NCBI GenBank assembly: GCA_017524405.1
Contig: JAFWSJ010000015.1
Location: 1-64,000 of the forward strand
DNA length: 64,000 nt
DNA from: Candidatus Saccharimonadota bacterium
GTDB taxonomy: Bacteria > Patescibacteriota > Saccharimonadia > Saccharimonadales > Saccharimonadaceae
Direction of reading: 5' to 3'
The notes under the pieces were generated by a model. The model ran no database searches, was not told the DNA's origin, and worked only from the letters and a program-made list of their open reading frames with translations. Positions 1 to 9,000 of the stretch are shown here, piece after piece. Made by a program: the position numbers and the translations under genes. The first letter of the stretch is position 1. Every line of letters starts with the position of its first letter.

Positions 1-1508
1 CTATTGGCAGCAACGACAGCACCATCGACATAGAATCACCGGAAATAATTGGCGGAGCTTTCGCTCTCTACGGCTACTCATTCAATTTCTATGATGGGGT
101 ACTGAGAGGCGGAACTCATTCATACCAAGAAGGGACAATAAACACCATAGCAGACAATTCGACCATTACCCAAGAAATCCAGACAATAGGCGGAACCGAG
201 TATGAAACGCGATATCTCGTGGCCGAACATAATGTTGCGAGAATTGGGGATACGTACTATCTTCGACTAGCAGATGCAATTAGCGACGCCGAGGATAATG
301 ACATAATTGAGCTAATCGACGACAATTATTTCTTTAGCAACATTACGATCCCCGCAGAAAAAACAATCAGCATAAAAACTAACGGCCAAAAAATCTTCCC
401 GAATGCCCAGATTATTAATAACGGAAGCCTATCAATCGCGAACAATTCCACGACGGCCAACCCGCAAATTGACTACTACGGCTCTGGTTATTTCATAGTG
501 AACAACGCCGACGCAGAGTTGTCGCTCCAAAACCTCATCTTAAGTTGCCATTCCGGCGTATCAAATAGCGGAACAGCGAACTTACGGGGCATATCAATCG
601 ATGCAACAAGCACGACCATAAATAACTCCGGGTCTCTAACGGCTAACAATGCTAACTTGGCTTCATCTCAATATGCGCTCTACAACAACGGCGGCGAGGC
701 TTCATTCTCAACCATTTCACTAACCGGAAAAACACTGTACGTTAATGCAGGAACTCTAAATTTATCGGACGGAACACTTTCTAAGACCGGGGCCAGCGTA
801 AAAGACTTTATCACAAACAAAGGGACCCTTAACCTAAATCAAATTACAGCAACACTTACGAACACGGACCTCGAGCTGCCAAATGGCGACAACCAGCTCA
901 CTCAAACGCTCTATAATACCGGTAACCTAACCGCATCTAACAATTCCCACATAAGATACGTTCTTGATATGCCGGGGAAGACGGTCTGGGAGTATGTACT
1001 AGCAGTTTATAACGACGCCGGCACCATGACAGTAGCCAATAGCACGATAGAAGTGGATGGGAATAATGTCGGAAGGAATAGCTCCAAGCACACCTATGGG
1101 GTTTACAACCCATCTGGCACGCTCGTCATTGAAACCGGGGCCATTCGAACGAATAGCCGCGGCAATTCCTACGGAATCTGGAATGGAACCGGCACAACAA
1201 CAATAGGCATCGCCGAACCGCCTACATCCCCTAATTACGGCTACGATACTGCCGACGTCTCAACGACTAGCCCAGAAATTACAGCAATTGGAACCAATGC
1301 CGGCGAAGGCGTTCATAATGTATCGGGTAAAGTCTACTTCTATGACGGCAAGGTCTCGGGCAATACCGCTTCCTTTACCACTAACCCTACCGGCACCGAA
1401 CACTTCTACGAAATCTGCACCGAGCTCGACGCCTCCGTCACTCCAAACCTCTATACTTCCCGCCTCTTCTGGATGCGCGACGGTCAGTCAACCTGCGCCA
1501 ATAACTAG
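1..1508 (+). CDS. Secreted/surface repeat protein, 3' end (partial)
   Basis: The reading frame is already open at the left edge and stops at 1508, so about 500 C-terminal residues are visible and the start lies outside. A GTG at 219 is internal and is not the start. The protein is rich in Asn, Thr, Ser and Gly, with repeated short units of the type N-x-G-T-L and YDG-x(3)-G (for example FYDGVLRG and FYDGKVSG). This suggests a stacked beta-strand (beta-helix-like) extracellular protein or adhesin. No LPXTG motif or C-terminal membrane segment is visible. It ends a few bases before a terminator shared with ppa. I do not recognise a named family; surface location is inferred from composition and from similar surface genes at 9.7-15.2 kb. 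Confidence 0.6.
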   Translation, partial: IGSNDSTIDIESPEIIGGAFALYGYSFNFYDGVLRGGTHSYQEGTINTIADNSTITQEIQTIGGTEYETRYLVAEHNVARIGDTYYLRLADAISDAEDNDIIELIDDNYFFSNITIPAEKTISIKTNGQKIFPNAQIINNGSLSIANNSTTANPQIDYYGSGYFIVNNADAELSLQNLILSCHSGVSNSGTANLRGISIDATSTTINNSGSLTANNANLASSQYALYNNGGEASFSTISLTGKTLYVNAGTLNLSDGTLSKTGASVKDFITNKGTLNLNQITATLTNTDLELPNGDNQLTQTLYNTGNLTASNNSHIRYVLDMPGKTVWEYVLAVYNDAGTMTVANSTIEVDGNNVGRNSSKHTYGVYNPSGTLVIETGAIRTNSRGNSYGIWNGTGTTTIGIAEPPTSPNYGYDTADVSTTSPEITAIGTNAGEGVHNVSGKVYFYDGKVSGNTASFTTNPTGTEHFYEICTELDASVTPNLYTSRLFWMRDGQSTCANN

Positions 1509-1528
1509 CGCACGCAAAGCTAGCAAAC

Positions 1529-1556
1529 AAAAAACCAGGCCGCAAAGCCTGGTTTT
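1529..1556. terminator. Bidirectional intrinsic terminator
   Basis: The inverted repeat AACCAGGC/GCCTGGTT is flanked by an A-run on one side and a T-run on the other. It lies between the convergent surface-protein gene and ppa and can serve both. Confidence 0.8.
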
Positions 1557-1569
1557 CCGTAAAGCCAAA

Positions 1570-2103
1570 TTAGCTCTTCTTGTTCCAGCGCTCAATCGAG
1601 TCTGCAATTACCTTCTGCGCATCTTCGAGACCAAAGAAGCCCTTCACGTGAGTCGTACCAGGTTTCTTGAGATCCTTGTAGTGGTTGAAGTGGAACTCGA
1701 CCTGCTCGAACCAGCGCTTTGGCAAATCTTCGAGAGTCTTAACAGCATCGCCGTTGTTGCGATCATCATCGACAACCGCGATAATCTTGTCGTCGACTTC
1801 CCCGTCATCTTCGAACTTCATGACGCCAAGCACGCGTGCGGTAAGATAAATACCGGTCGTGAGTGGCTGGTCGGTCACAACGAGCACATCGAGCTCATCG
1901 CCGTCCTCATCAATCGTCTGAGGAATGAAACCGTAGTTGCAAGGCTTTGCAAATGCAATTGGTTCGATGCGATCGAGCTTGAAACAAGCGCGCTTGCGGT
2001 CCCACTCAATCTTGTGATTGCTGCCAGTTGGGATTTCAATTACAACGTTAATGGTGCCGTTTTTGTAGTCACCTGGATCAAGAACCTGATTAAAATCAGC
2101 CAT
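1570..2103 (-). CDS. ppa: Inorganic pyrophosphatase
   Basis: A soluble family I inorganic pyrophosphatase of 177 residues, the usual bacterial length. It hydrolyses PPi released by biosynthetic reactions. Visible signatures are the EIPTGSNHKIEWDR segment near residue 25 (family E-x-P-x-G-x-N-x-K-x-E), the Mg-binding DEDGDELDVLVV motif around residues 65-75 (family D-G-D-P-x-D), and the DDRNND segment near residue 110. The ATG start follows an AAGGAG Shine-Dalgarno a few bases upstream. It is monocistronic and divergent from gapA. Confidence 0.95.
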   Translation of the reverse strand: MADFNQVLDPGDYKNGTINVVIEIPTGSNHKIEWDRKRACFKLDRIEPIAFAKPCNYGFIPQTIDEDGDELDVLVVTDQPLTTGIYLTARVLGVMKFEDDGEVDDKIIAVVDDDRNNGDAVKTLEDLPKRWFEQVEFHFNHYKDLKKPGTTHVKGFFGLEDAQKVIADSIERWNKKS

Positions 2104-2151
2104 ATTCTCCTTTCTTTTACTCCATTTGTTTTCCCTATTATACCACGCGCC

Positions 2152-2190
2152 TTATGATATAATAAGCATAAGGAATATTATCAAAGGGAG
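2152..2190 (+). promoter_or_regulatory. gapA operon promoter and ribosome site
   Basis: An extended -10 (TGA-TATAAT; hexamer 2158-2163) without a good -35 is followed by an AAGGGAG Shine-Dalgarno near 2185 and the gapA ATG at 2199. It should drive the five-gene operon to 5983. Confidence 0.65.
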
Positions 2191-2198
2191 ACTTTCTA

Positions 2199-3209
2199 AT
2201 GGTCAAAATTGCAATAAATGGGTTCGGGCGCATTGGCCGCAACGCTTTCAAGATCGCCTTTGATCGCAACGATACGGAAATCGTCGCTATCAACGATTTA
2301 ACGGATGCCAAAACTCTCGCTCACCTACTCAAATATGATTCAAACTACGGCATTTATGCCTGTAATGTTGATTCTGACAACGAAAACATCATCGTTGAAG
2401 GCGAAAAAATCCGCGTTTACAGCGAAAAAGACCCCCACAATCTCCCGTGGGGTGAACTCGGCGTCGATGTCGTCATCGAATGCACTGGCCTCTTTACGAA
2501 GCCAGAGGACGCTCGCGCTCATATCGAAGCAGGTGCCAAAAAAGTCGTCATTTCTGCCCCAGCTAAGGGCGAAGGCGCCAAGACTATCGTCCTCGGCGTC
2601 AACGAAGACGAGGTTACAAGTGATGACCAAATTCTCTCCAACGCATCTTGCACTACGAACTGTATTGCCCCTGTCATGAAAGTCCTCGAAGATTTCATCG
2701 GCATCGACAAGGCTATGATGACCACCGTTCATAGCTACACTGCTAGCCAAAAGCTCCAGGATGCTCCAGCCAAGGATATCCGCGAAGCTCGCGCTGCTGC
2801 TGAGAATATCGTTCCGACGACTACCGGCGCTAGCAAGGCCGCCGCAAAGACCATCCCAAGCCTCCAAGGCAAGTTCAATGGTCTCTCTGTCCGCGTCCCA
2901 ACCCCAGTCGTTTCCCTCGCTGACATTACCGCCGTTACGAAGCGCCCAACCAGCGTCGAAGAAATTAACGACATCTTCAGAAAAACCGCTAACGAAGATT
3001 ACTACAAAGGCATTCTCGCTGCCACCGACGAAGAGCTCGTCTCTATCGACTACCGCGGTAACAGCAATTCCGCCATCGTCGACCTCAAGCTCACCGATGT
3101 CATCGAAGGCACCCTTATCAAGGTTGTCGCTTGGTACGACAACGAGTGGGTCTACAGCAATCGCCTCGTCGAGCTCAGCGTAGATTTCGGAAAGATGAGG
3201 AACGAATAA
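2199..3209 (+). CDS. gapA: Glyceraldehyde-3-phosphate dehydrogenase
   Basis: NAD(P)-dependent type I GAPDH of 336 residues, cytosolic, converting glyceraldehyde-3-phosphate to 1,3-bisphosphoglycerate. The Rossmann motif GFGRIGR is at residues 7-13. The catalytic motif SNASCTTNC is near residues 147-155, with the nucleophilic Cys in it. The C-terminal WYDNEWVYSNR segment is typical of the family. It is first in an operon with rpiB-like, rpe-like, PfkB and LOG genes; its TAA is followed at once by the next ATG. The grouping suggests a combined lower glycolysis and pentose-phosphate module. Confidence 0.97.
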   Translation: MVKIAINGFGRIGRNAFKIAFDRNDTEIVAINDLTDAKTLAHLLKYDSNYGIYACNVDSDNENIIVEGEKIRVYSEKDPHNLPWGELGVDVVIECTGLFTKPEDARAHIEAGAKKVVISAPAKGEGAKTIVLGVNEDEVTSDDQILSNASCTTNCIAPVMKVLEDFIGIDKAMMTTVHSYTASQKLQDAPAKDIREARAAAENIVPTTTGASKAAAKTIPSLQGKFNGLSVRVPTPVVSLADITAVTKRPTSVEEINDIFRKTANEDYYKGILAATDEELVSIDYRGNSNSAIVDLKLTDVIEGTLIKVVAWYDNEWVYSNRLVELSVDFGKMRNE

Positions 3210-3650
3210 ATGCACGTCTATCTCGGTGCCGACCACAACGGATTCGAATTGAAAAGCAAGGTTATTGATTGGCTCGCTAGCCGCAAAATAACCTTCACGG
3301 ATTTTGGCGCCATCGAGTATGACGGCGACGACGATTTCAACGATTATGCCCGCAAGGTCGCCGAGGCCGTTCTTCGTAATAACTCCGAAGGCCATTTTGG
3401 CGTGCTCATCTGTGGCTCCGGCCAAGGTATGTGCATGCAGGCCAACCGCTACAAAGGCATTCGCGCTGCCCTTTGCCGCGATGCCAGCGAAGTATACGAG
3501 CCACGTGGTCACGACCACGCCAATGTCCTCTGCATCCCAGCTAACACTGCCAGCGAACATTTCGCCGAGATTCTCGACGCCTTCCTCTCTGTCCCAGAGC
3601 TTCCAGACGCAAAATATCAACGCCGCGCGCGAAAGTTAGACGAGGACTAA
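3210..3650 (+). CDS. rpiB: RpiB/LacAB-family sugar-phosphate isomerase
   Basis: A 146-residue protein with the RpiB fold signatures: GADHNGFELK at the N-terminus and CGSGQGMCMQANRYKGIRAA near residues 69-88, where the family has C-G-T/S-G-x-G and ANK-x-x-GIRAA. Family knowledge predicts interconversion of ribose-5-phosphate and ribulose-5-phosphate using the active-site Cys. It starts immediately after the gapA stop and is followed after 1 nt by rpe. LacA/LacB-type specificity cannot be excluded, but the rpe neighbour favours the pentose-phosphate role. Confidence 0.88.
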   Translation: MHVYLGADHNGFELKSKVIDWLASRKITFTDFGAIEYDGDDDFNDYARKVAEAVLRNNSEGHFGVLICGSGQGMCMQANRYKGIRAALCRDASEVYEPRGHDHANVLCIPANTASEHFAEILDAFLSVPELPDAKYQRRARKLDED

Positions 3651-3651
3651 T

Positions 3652-4308
3652 ATGGCAGTACCAATAGTTGCTCCAACCATTACTACCGCAAATCCGACCG
3701 AGTATAAGGAAATTATCAAGAAGTATTATTCCTTTACGAAGCGCATCCATATCGATGCTTCTGATGGTACGCTCTCCCCTAACATGCCGACCCTCATGAG
3801 CGAAACCGCCATCTGGTGGCCAAAGGGCTGGCAGGTCGACATTCACCTCATGAGCGCCGAACCAGGCAACCATCTCGACAACCTCATCAAGCTTCACCCA
3901 AACCTCGTCATTCTTCACCCAGAGGCCAAAGATGATTTGCTCTCTATTTTCGACACTTTGAAGCAGAACGGTATGAAGGTAGGCGTCGCGATTACGAAGA
4001 ATATCTACCCGCCTTCGATCAAACCAATTATCGAAGCTGCCGACTACGCGCTTATCTTCTCCGGCACGCTCGGCAAACAAGGTGGCGAAGCCGATCTTCT
4101 TCTCCTCGAGAAAGTTCAGCTCATCCAGGAAATTCACCAAGCCATCGAAATCGGCTGGGATGGCGGCGCAAACCTCGAGAATATTCGCACTATCGTCCAT
4201 GGCGGCGTCACTGTTATTAACGTCGGTAGCGCTATCAGTAAAGCTGACGATCCACAGAAAATGTACACTGCTCTAATGGCTGAGACTGAAAAGGAGGATC
4301 CAATTTAA
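3652..4308 (+). CDS. rpe: Ribulose-phosphate 3-epimerase-like protein
   Basis: A 218-residue TIM-barrel protein of the Rpe family, expected to interconvert ribulose-5-phosphate and xylulose-5-phosphate. Visible motifs are RIHIDASDGTLSPN near residue 30 (family H-x-D-x-M-D-G; here Ser replaces Met), VDIHLMSAEP near residue 63, and the late GWDGGANLENI strand that carries the second metal/acid Asp (family VDGG). Sequence is divergent from textbook Rpe, so substrate range is less certain. Its stop overlaps the next ATG by one base (TAATG at 4306-4310). Confidence 0.8.
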   Translation: MAVPIVAPTITTANPTEYKEIIKKYYSFTKRIHIDASDGTLSPNMPTLMSETAIWWPKGWQVDIHLMSAEPGNHLDNLIKLHPNLVILHPEAKDDLLSIFDTLKQNGMKVGVAITKNIYPPSIKPIIEAADYALIFSGTLGKQGGEADLLLLEKVQLIQEIHQAIEIGWDGGANLENIRTIVHGGVTVINVGSAISKADDPQKMYTALMAETEKEDPI

Positions 4309-5261
4309 TGGCTCGCATCGTAAGCATCGGCTCTGCCCTACAGGACATCTTCCTTGTCGACCATGATGACTTTGGTACCAACACCAAAGGTTTCTTTAAC
4401 CAGCTCGAACTCGGAGCCAAAGTAGACATCGATAAGATCAAATACAGCACCGGCGGCGGCGCGACCAACGCTGCTACTACTTTTGCGCGCAACGGCCACG
4501 AATCCATTTTCATTGGCTGCATCTCTCACGATTCTGCCGGCCAAGCTATCTTGAATTCCCTTGACGACGAGGGCATCGACTCCAGCTACGTCACCTTCCT
4601 CGACCGCGAACAGACCGGCTCGTCAATTGTTATGCTCCCACCGAGCGGCGAGCGCACTATTCTCACCTGTCGCGGCGCCAGCTCACGCTTTGACGCACTC
4701 GAGCCAAACGACCTCGACGACATCCATCCAAATTGGCTCTACGTCACGACCTTCCGCGGCGACATGGACATGCTCGATCACTTCTTTATGAAGGCTCGCT
4801 CGCTCAAAACCAAGATTATGTTCAACCCGGGCAACCTCGAGCTTAAGCATCCCCGCAAACTCATCGGTCTTCTCTCTGACGTCGAGGTTCTCCTCGTCAA
4901 TAAGAAAGAAGCCCAGCAAATTGTCGAAGGCCACTTGCTCACCGAGCTCGTTTCGAAGCTCGCTAGCTACGTCCCAAAAGTCATCATCACCGACGGCAGC
5001 CAAGGCGGCATTGCCACCGACGGCGAAGAAGTTTATCGCTTCGGCATCTATGAAGACGTCAAGGTAAAAGACGCTACCGGTGCAGGCGACGCTTTCGGTT
5101 CCGGTTTCCTCGCTGCATATACTAACGGCAAATCTTTCAAAGACTCCCTTATCTTCGCAAGCGCTAACTCTACCTCCGTCATCCAGCGTATCGGCAGCAA
5201 AGACGGCATTATCAGCGCTAACGCACAAACTCATACTATGCCGATTCAGGAGATTCGTTAA
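4308..5261 (+). CDS. PfkB-family carbohydrate/nucleoside kinase
   Basis: A 317-residue ribokinase-superfamily kinase. The N-terminal substrate lid has GGGATNAATTFARNG near residue 47 and the C-terminal catalytic motif DATGAGDAFGSGF is near residue 255, with the catalytic Asp in GAGD. It transfers phosphate from ATP to a sugar or nucleoside hydroxyl. Position after rpiB and rpe suggests a pentose or ribonucleoside substrate; sequence alone does not decide between ribokinase, adenosine kinase or fructose-type kinase. Both ends overlap neighbours by one base, implying tight translational coupling. Confidence 0.88.
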   Translation: MARIVSIGSALQDIFLVDHDDFGTNTKGFFNQLELGAKVDIDKIKYSTGGGATNAATTFARNGHESIFIGCISHDSAGQAILNSLDDEGIDSSYVTFLDREQTGSSIVMLPPSGERTILTCRGASSRFDALEPNDLDDIHPNWLYVTTFRGDMDMLDHFFMKARSLKTKIMFNPGNLELKHPRKLIGLLSDVEVLLVNKKEAQQIVEGHLLTELVSKLASYVPKVIITDGSQGGIATDGEEVYRFGIYEDVKVKDATGAGDAFGSGFLAAYTNGKSFKDSLIFASANSTSVIQRIGSKDGIISANAQTHTMPIQEIR

Positions 5262-5983
5262 TGGATAAAATTGTCACCAACTGGCTCGACGCCATTGCTA
5301 ATGAAAAACTCGACGCCGACGACGTCGAACGCTCCCTCCGCTATGCGAAGGACCTCGAGCAAGGCCTCGCCAAGGTTCGTACTTACGCTCAGGGCGTCTC
5401 GATTTTCGGTTCCGCCCGCTTCCCAGAAGATAATAAGTGGTGTAAACTCGCCGAGCAACTTGGTATCATGCTCGCCCAGAATGGCCACGCTGTGATTACT
5501 GGCGGTGGCCCAAGCATTATGCAAGCCGCGAACAAGGGCTGCTACGAAGCTGGTGGCCGCAGTATCGGTCTCAATATTGAACTCCCTCATGAGCAGCACA
5601 TCAACCCGTACGTCACCGACTCGGTTGAATTCCGCTACTTCTTCGCTCGCAAAGTCATGCTCACTTTCTCGAGCAAGGTCTACGTCTTCTTCCCTGGCGG
5701 CTTTGGCACTCTCGACGAGTTCTCCGAAATTCTCATTCTCATGCAAGAAGGCAAGATGCCAAAGATGCCAATGTTCCTCATCGGCAAGAGTTTCTGGAAA
5801 CCGCTCGATAAGTTCTTCGAGTCTCGTATGCAGAAAAACGGCACCATCAAGGCTAGCGATCGCAAGATTTATCGCATTACCGATGATATTACCGAGGTCG
5901 TGAAGGCCGCCAACAAGATTGGCCACCCAAGTATTCACGACAATATCTACAACAACTACTCCTCAAGCCAGTCACACATTTAA
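5261..5983 (+). CDS. LOG-family Rossmann protein (TIGR00730-like)
   Basis: A 240-residue protein with the LOG/lysine-decarboxylase-like signature: GGGPSIMQAANKG near residue 87 and PGGFGTLDEFSEIL near residue 145, matching PGG-x-GT-x-x-E. Family members are nucleotide 5'-monophosphate phosphoribohydrolases, releasing a base and ribose-5-phosphate. Such an activity would feed the ribose-phosphate enzymes encoded just upstream. That functional link is inference. Last gene of the gapA operon, followed directly by a terminator. Confidence 0.88.
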   Translation: MDKIVTNWLDAIANEKLDADDVERSLRYAKDLEQGLAKVRTYAQGVSIFGSARFPEDNKWCKLAEQLGIMLAQNGHAVITGGGPSIMQAANKGCYEAGGRSIGLNIELPHEQHINPYVTDSVEFRYFFARKVMLTFSSKVYVFFPGGFGTLDEFSEILILMQEGKMPKMPMFLIGKSFWKPLDKFFESRMQKNGTIKASDRKIYRITDDITEVVKAANKIGHPSIHDNIYNNYSSSQSHI

Positions 5984-6012
5984 AAAACCGCCCCGAGGGG
6001 GCGGTTTTTTAT
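5983..6012. terminator. Bidirectional terminator (gapA operon / dnaE)
   Basis: ACCGCCCC/GGGGCGGT stem with A-run before and T-run after. The T-run overlaps the dnaE stop codon on the other strand, so one hairpin ends both convergent units. Confidence 0.9.
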
Positions 6013-9000
6013 TTCGCTATTACGTTTTCGTCTCCGAACACTTCTTTTAATCCAGAAATCAGCACGTCCTCAAGTTCTACCTTATATGGGATACGCATCG
6101 CCTTTTTCTTCTCGCCAATCACGAGAATAACCTCGGATAACCCCGGATAAGTACCGCAAATCTTCGTCATCGCATCAAGTTTCTTCTTGTCAGACGAATC
6201 CAAAATACGGATATACAACTTCTTTGCGGCTACTGGCTTTGCGTCGATGGAGCTCTCAGATGTCTTAAACTTCGTTGCCGGCTTATCGGAAGACTTTCTG
6301 TATCCACCACCTACTGACGTTGCGGCCGTCTTACCGCGTGGCTTGCTCGGCTCAACGCCCTTCGTTGGCGTCTTGAGCGTTGCGCCCGTCGACTCGTAGT
6401 TATCGAGCTCCTCGTCAGTGACTACTGTTATTTCCTCAGCATTAATCTTCGCTTCATCCGTCATATAGCCATCGCGATCGCGAGAATTAACCTTACCGGC
6501 CACCTTCACAACTGTATCAACAATCAACTTGCCGCCAATTTCCTCGAAGGTTCTCGGGAAAACCGTCACTTCAATATCGCCGAACTTATCTTCGATCTTC
6601 ACGAAAGCCATCTTCGAACCAGACTTCGTGATAAGCGTGCGCACATTCGTGACCAAACCGCCCACAATCACCTCTGCCCCGTCGAGATTTGGCTTAATCT
6701 CGTTCGTCGGCATCGTTTGCTCGTTAAAGTAAGTGTCGTACTTATCGAGTGGATGCGCCGAAATATAAAGACCCATCAAATCGCGCTCCCACATCAGCTT
6801 CTCTTTGTCGGTATACTTCGTTGGCGCCGGCGTGATCTCTACCTCTGGCACTTCCGCAGCCGCACCCATCGCACCAAACAAATCCGTCTGGCCAGAAGCG
6901 GCATCCTTCTGCATCTTGTTGCCGTATGCCTGAATCTTATCAAGATTGAACAACAAGTCCGAACGATCACCGAAGCGGTCAAACACGCCCGTCTTAATTG
7001 CCGATTCCCAAGATTTCTTATTGAACTTCGTCGCATTCACGCGCTTAGCGAAATCACAAACCGATTTGAACGGACCATTCTTGTCGCGCTCATCAATCAC
7101 TTCCTCGGCCAAAGCCTTACCCATACCCTTAATCGCCGCGAGGCCAAAGCGAATCTTCTTCTCTTTACCTACCGTTGCGAAATCCGGGTAAGACTCGTTA
7201 ATATCCGGGCCAAGCACCGGGATACCCATGCGCTTACACTCGGTCATCTCGATCGCGAGGCGATCCGTCCAGCGCATATCCGCAGTCATAAGTGCCGCCA
7301 TGAATGCATCTGGATAATAAGTCTTAAGATATGCCGTCCAGTAAGCGACCAAAGCGTAACATGCCGCGTGGCTCTTGTTGAAACAGTAGTTAGCGAAGTC
7401 GAGAAGCTGGCTCCAGAAAGTCTCCGCAATCTCTTCCGTTGCACCACCGACCTTCACCGCGCCTTCAATAAAGAGCGGTTTCATCTTATTCATGAGGTCA
7501 ACTTTCTTCTTACCCACGGCCTTACGCAAGGTATCTGCCTGACCGCCAGTAAAGCCACACCATTCCTTCGACGCCTGCATGAACTGCTCCTGGTAAATCA
7601 AAATACCATAGGTATTCTTGAGCGAATTCTCGAGTCCAGGGTGTAGATACGTAATCGGTTCTTCCCCGTGCTTGCGCTTAATGAAGCTCTCAATGAACTG
7701 CATCGGGCCCGGGCGATAAAGCGCGTTCATAGCGATAAGATCATCAAACGCCGTCGGCTGAAGCTCACGCAAATAACGCTTCATGCCCGCAGATTCAAAC
7801 TGGAACACACCCGTCGTATCGCCACGGCGGAACAACGCATATACATTGTCGTCATCAAGTGGCAACTTATTCATATCAATCACCTTGCCATGCACCTTCT
7901 TGATGATGCGCAAGGTCTGCTGAATCACCGAAAGGTTGGATAGACCGAGGAAGTCCATCTTGAGAAGGCCAAGCTCCTCAACCTGCGGACCAGGATACTG
8001 TGTCGCGAGCGGGCCTTTAGCCGAAACTTCAAGCGGCATAAACTTCACGAGATCGTCTGGCGCAATCACCACGCCACAAGCGTGCACGCCGTGGCTACGA
8101 ATCGTGCCCTCGAGCCTCATCGCAAGGTCAATCACCTCTTTCGCGGTCGGATTCGTCTCATATTCTTTCTTGAGATCCGGCTCATTAACAATGGCGTCTT
8201 TAAGCTTCACGTGGTGGCCCATCACTGGATCCGGCACGAGCTTCGCGAGCCTGTCCGCCTCAGCATAAGGCACATCCAAGACGCGCGCCACATCGCGCAC
8301 GGCGTTCTTCGCCATCATCTTACCGAAGGTCACGATGTTACTCACGCGACCTTTGCCGTACTTCTGTGTACAATATTCAATCACCTCGTCGCGGCGGTTA
8401 TCCTGAATATCGGTATCGATATCCGGCATCGAGATACGGTCTGGGTTCAAGAAGCGCTCGAAGAGCAAATGATATTTGAGCGGATCAAGATCGGTAATAT
8501 GAATCGCATATGCAAGGAGCGAACCTGCCGCCGAACCACGACCCGGTCCATAAATAATTCCCTGATTTTTGCCCCAGTTAATGAAGTCCTGAACGATAAG
8601 GAAGTAGCCGTTATAGCCCATCTTGTCGACCGTCTCGAGCTCGTAGTCGATACGCTCCAAAATCTCCTTCGAAAGCAATTTGCGAATCTCCGGAATCGAC
8701 GCCTTATCCGCCTCTTCCTTCGTCATATAGCCATAACGCTCAGCGAGCCCACGGAACACCAACTTATCAAGGTATTCCTTCTCGGTCTCGCCAGTATCAA
8801 TCGGGAACTTCGGAATAAGAATACGCCCAAGGTCAATCGTCACATTGCAGCTCTCAGCAATCTTCTTTGTATTGAGAATCGCCTCCGGGCAAGTCTTCTG
8901 CCAACGCGGGATCAACTCCTCCGGCGTAATCACGTGCAACTGGAAATCCTTCAAAGTCATACGGTTCTCTTCCATAATACGCGAGCCGGTACCAATACAG

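Noticed and set aside
1288-2157. 289-codon plus-strand frame over the ppa gene
   Set aside because: It is antisense to an unambiguous pyrophosphatase and has no family resemblance or ribosome site.
2340-3620. 426-codon minus-strand frame over gapA/rpiB
   Set aside because: Shadow frame caused by codon bias; the plus strand encodes clear enzymes.
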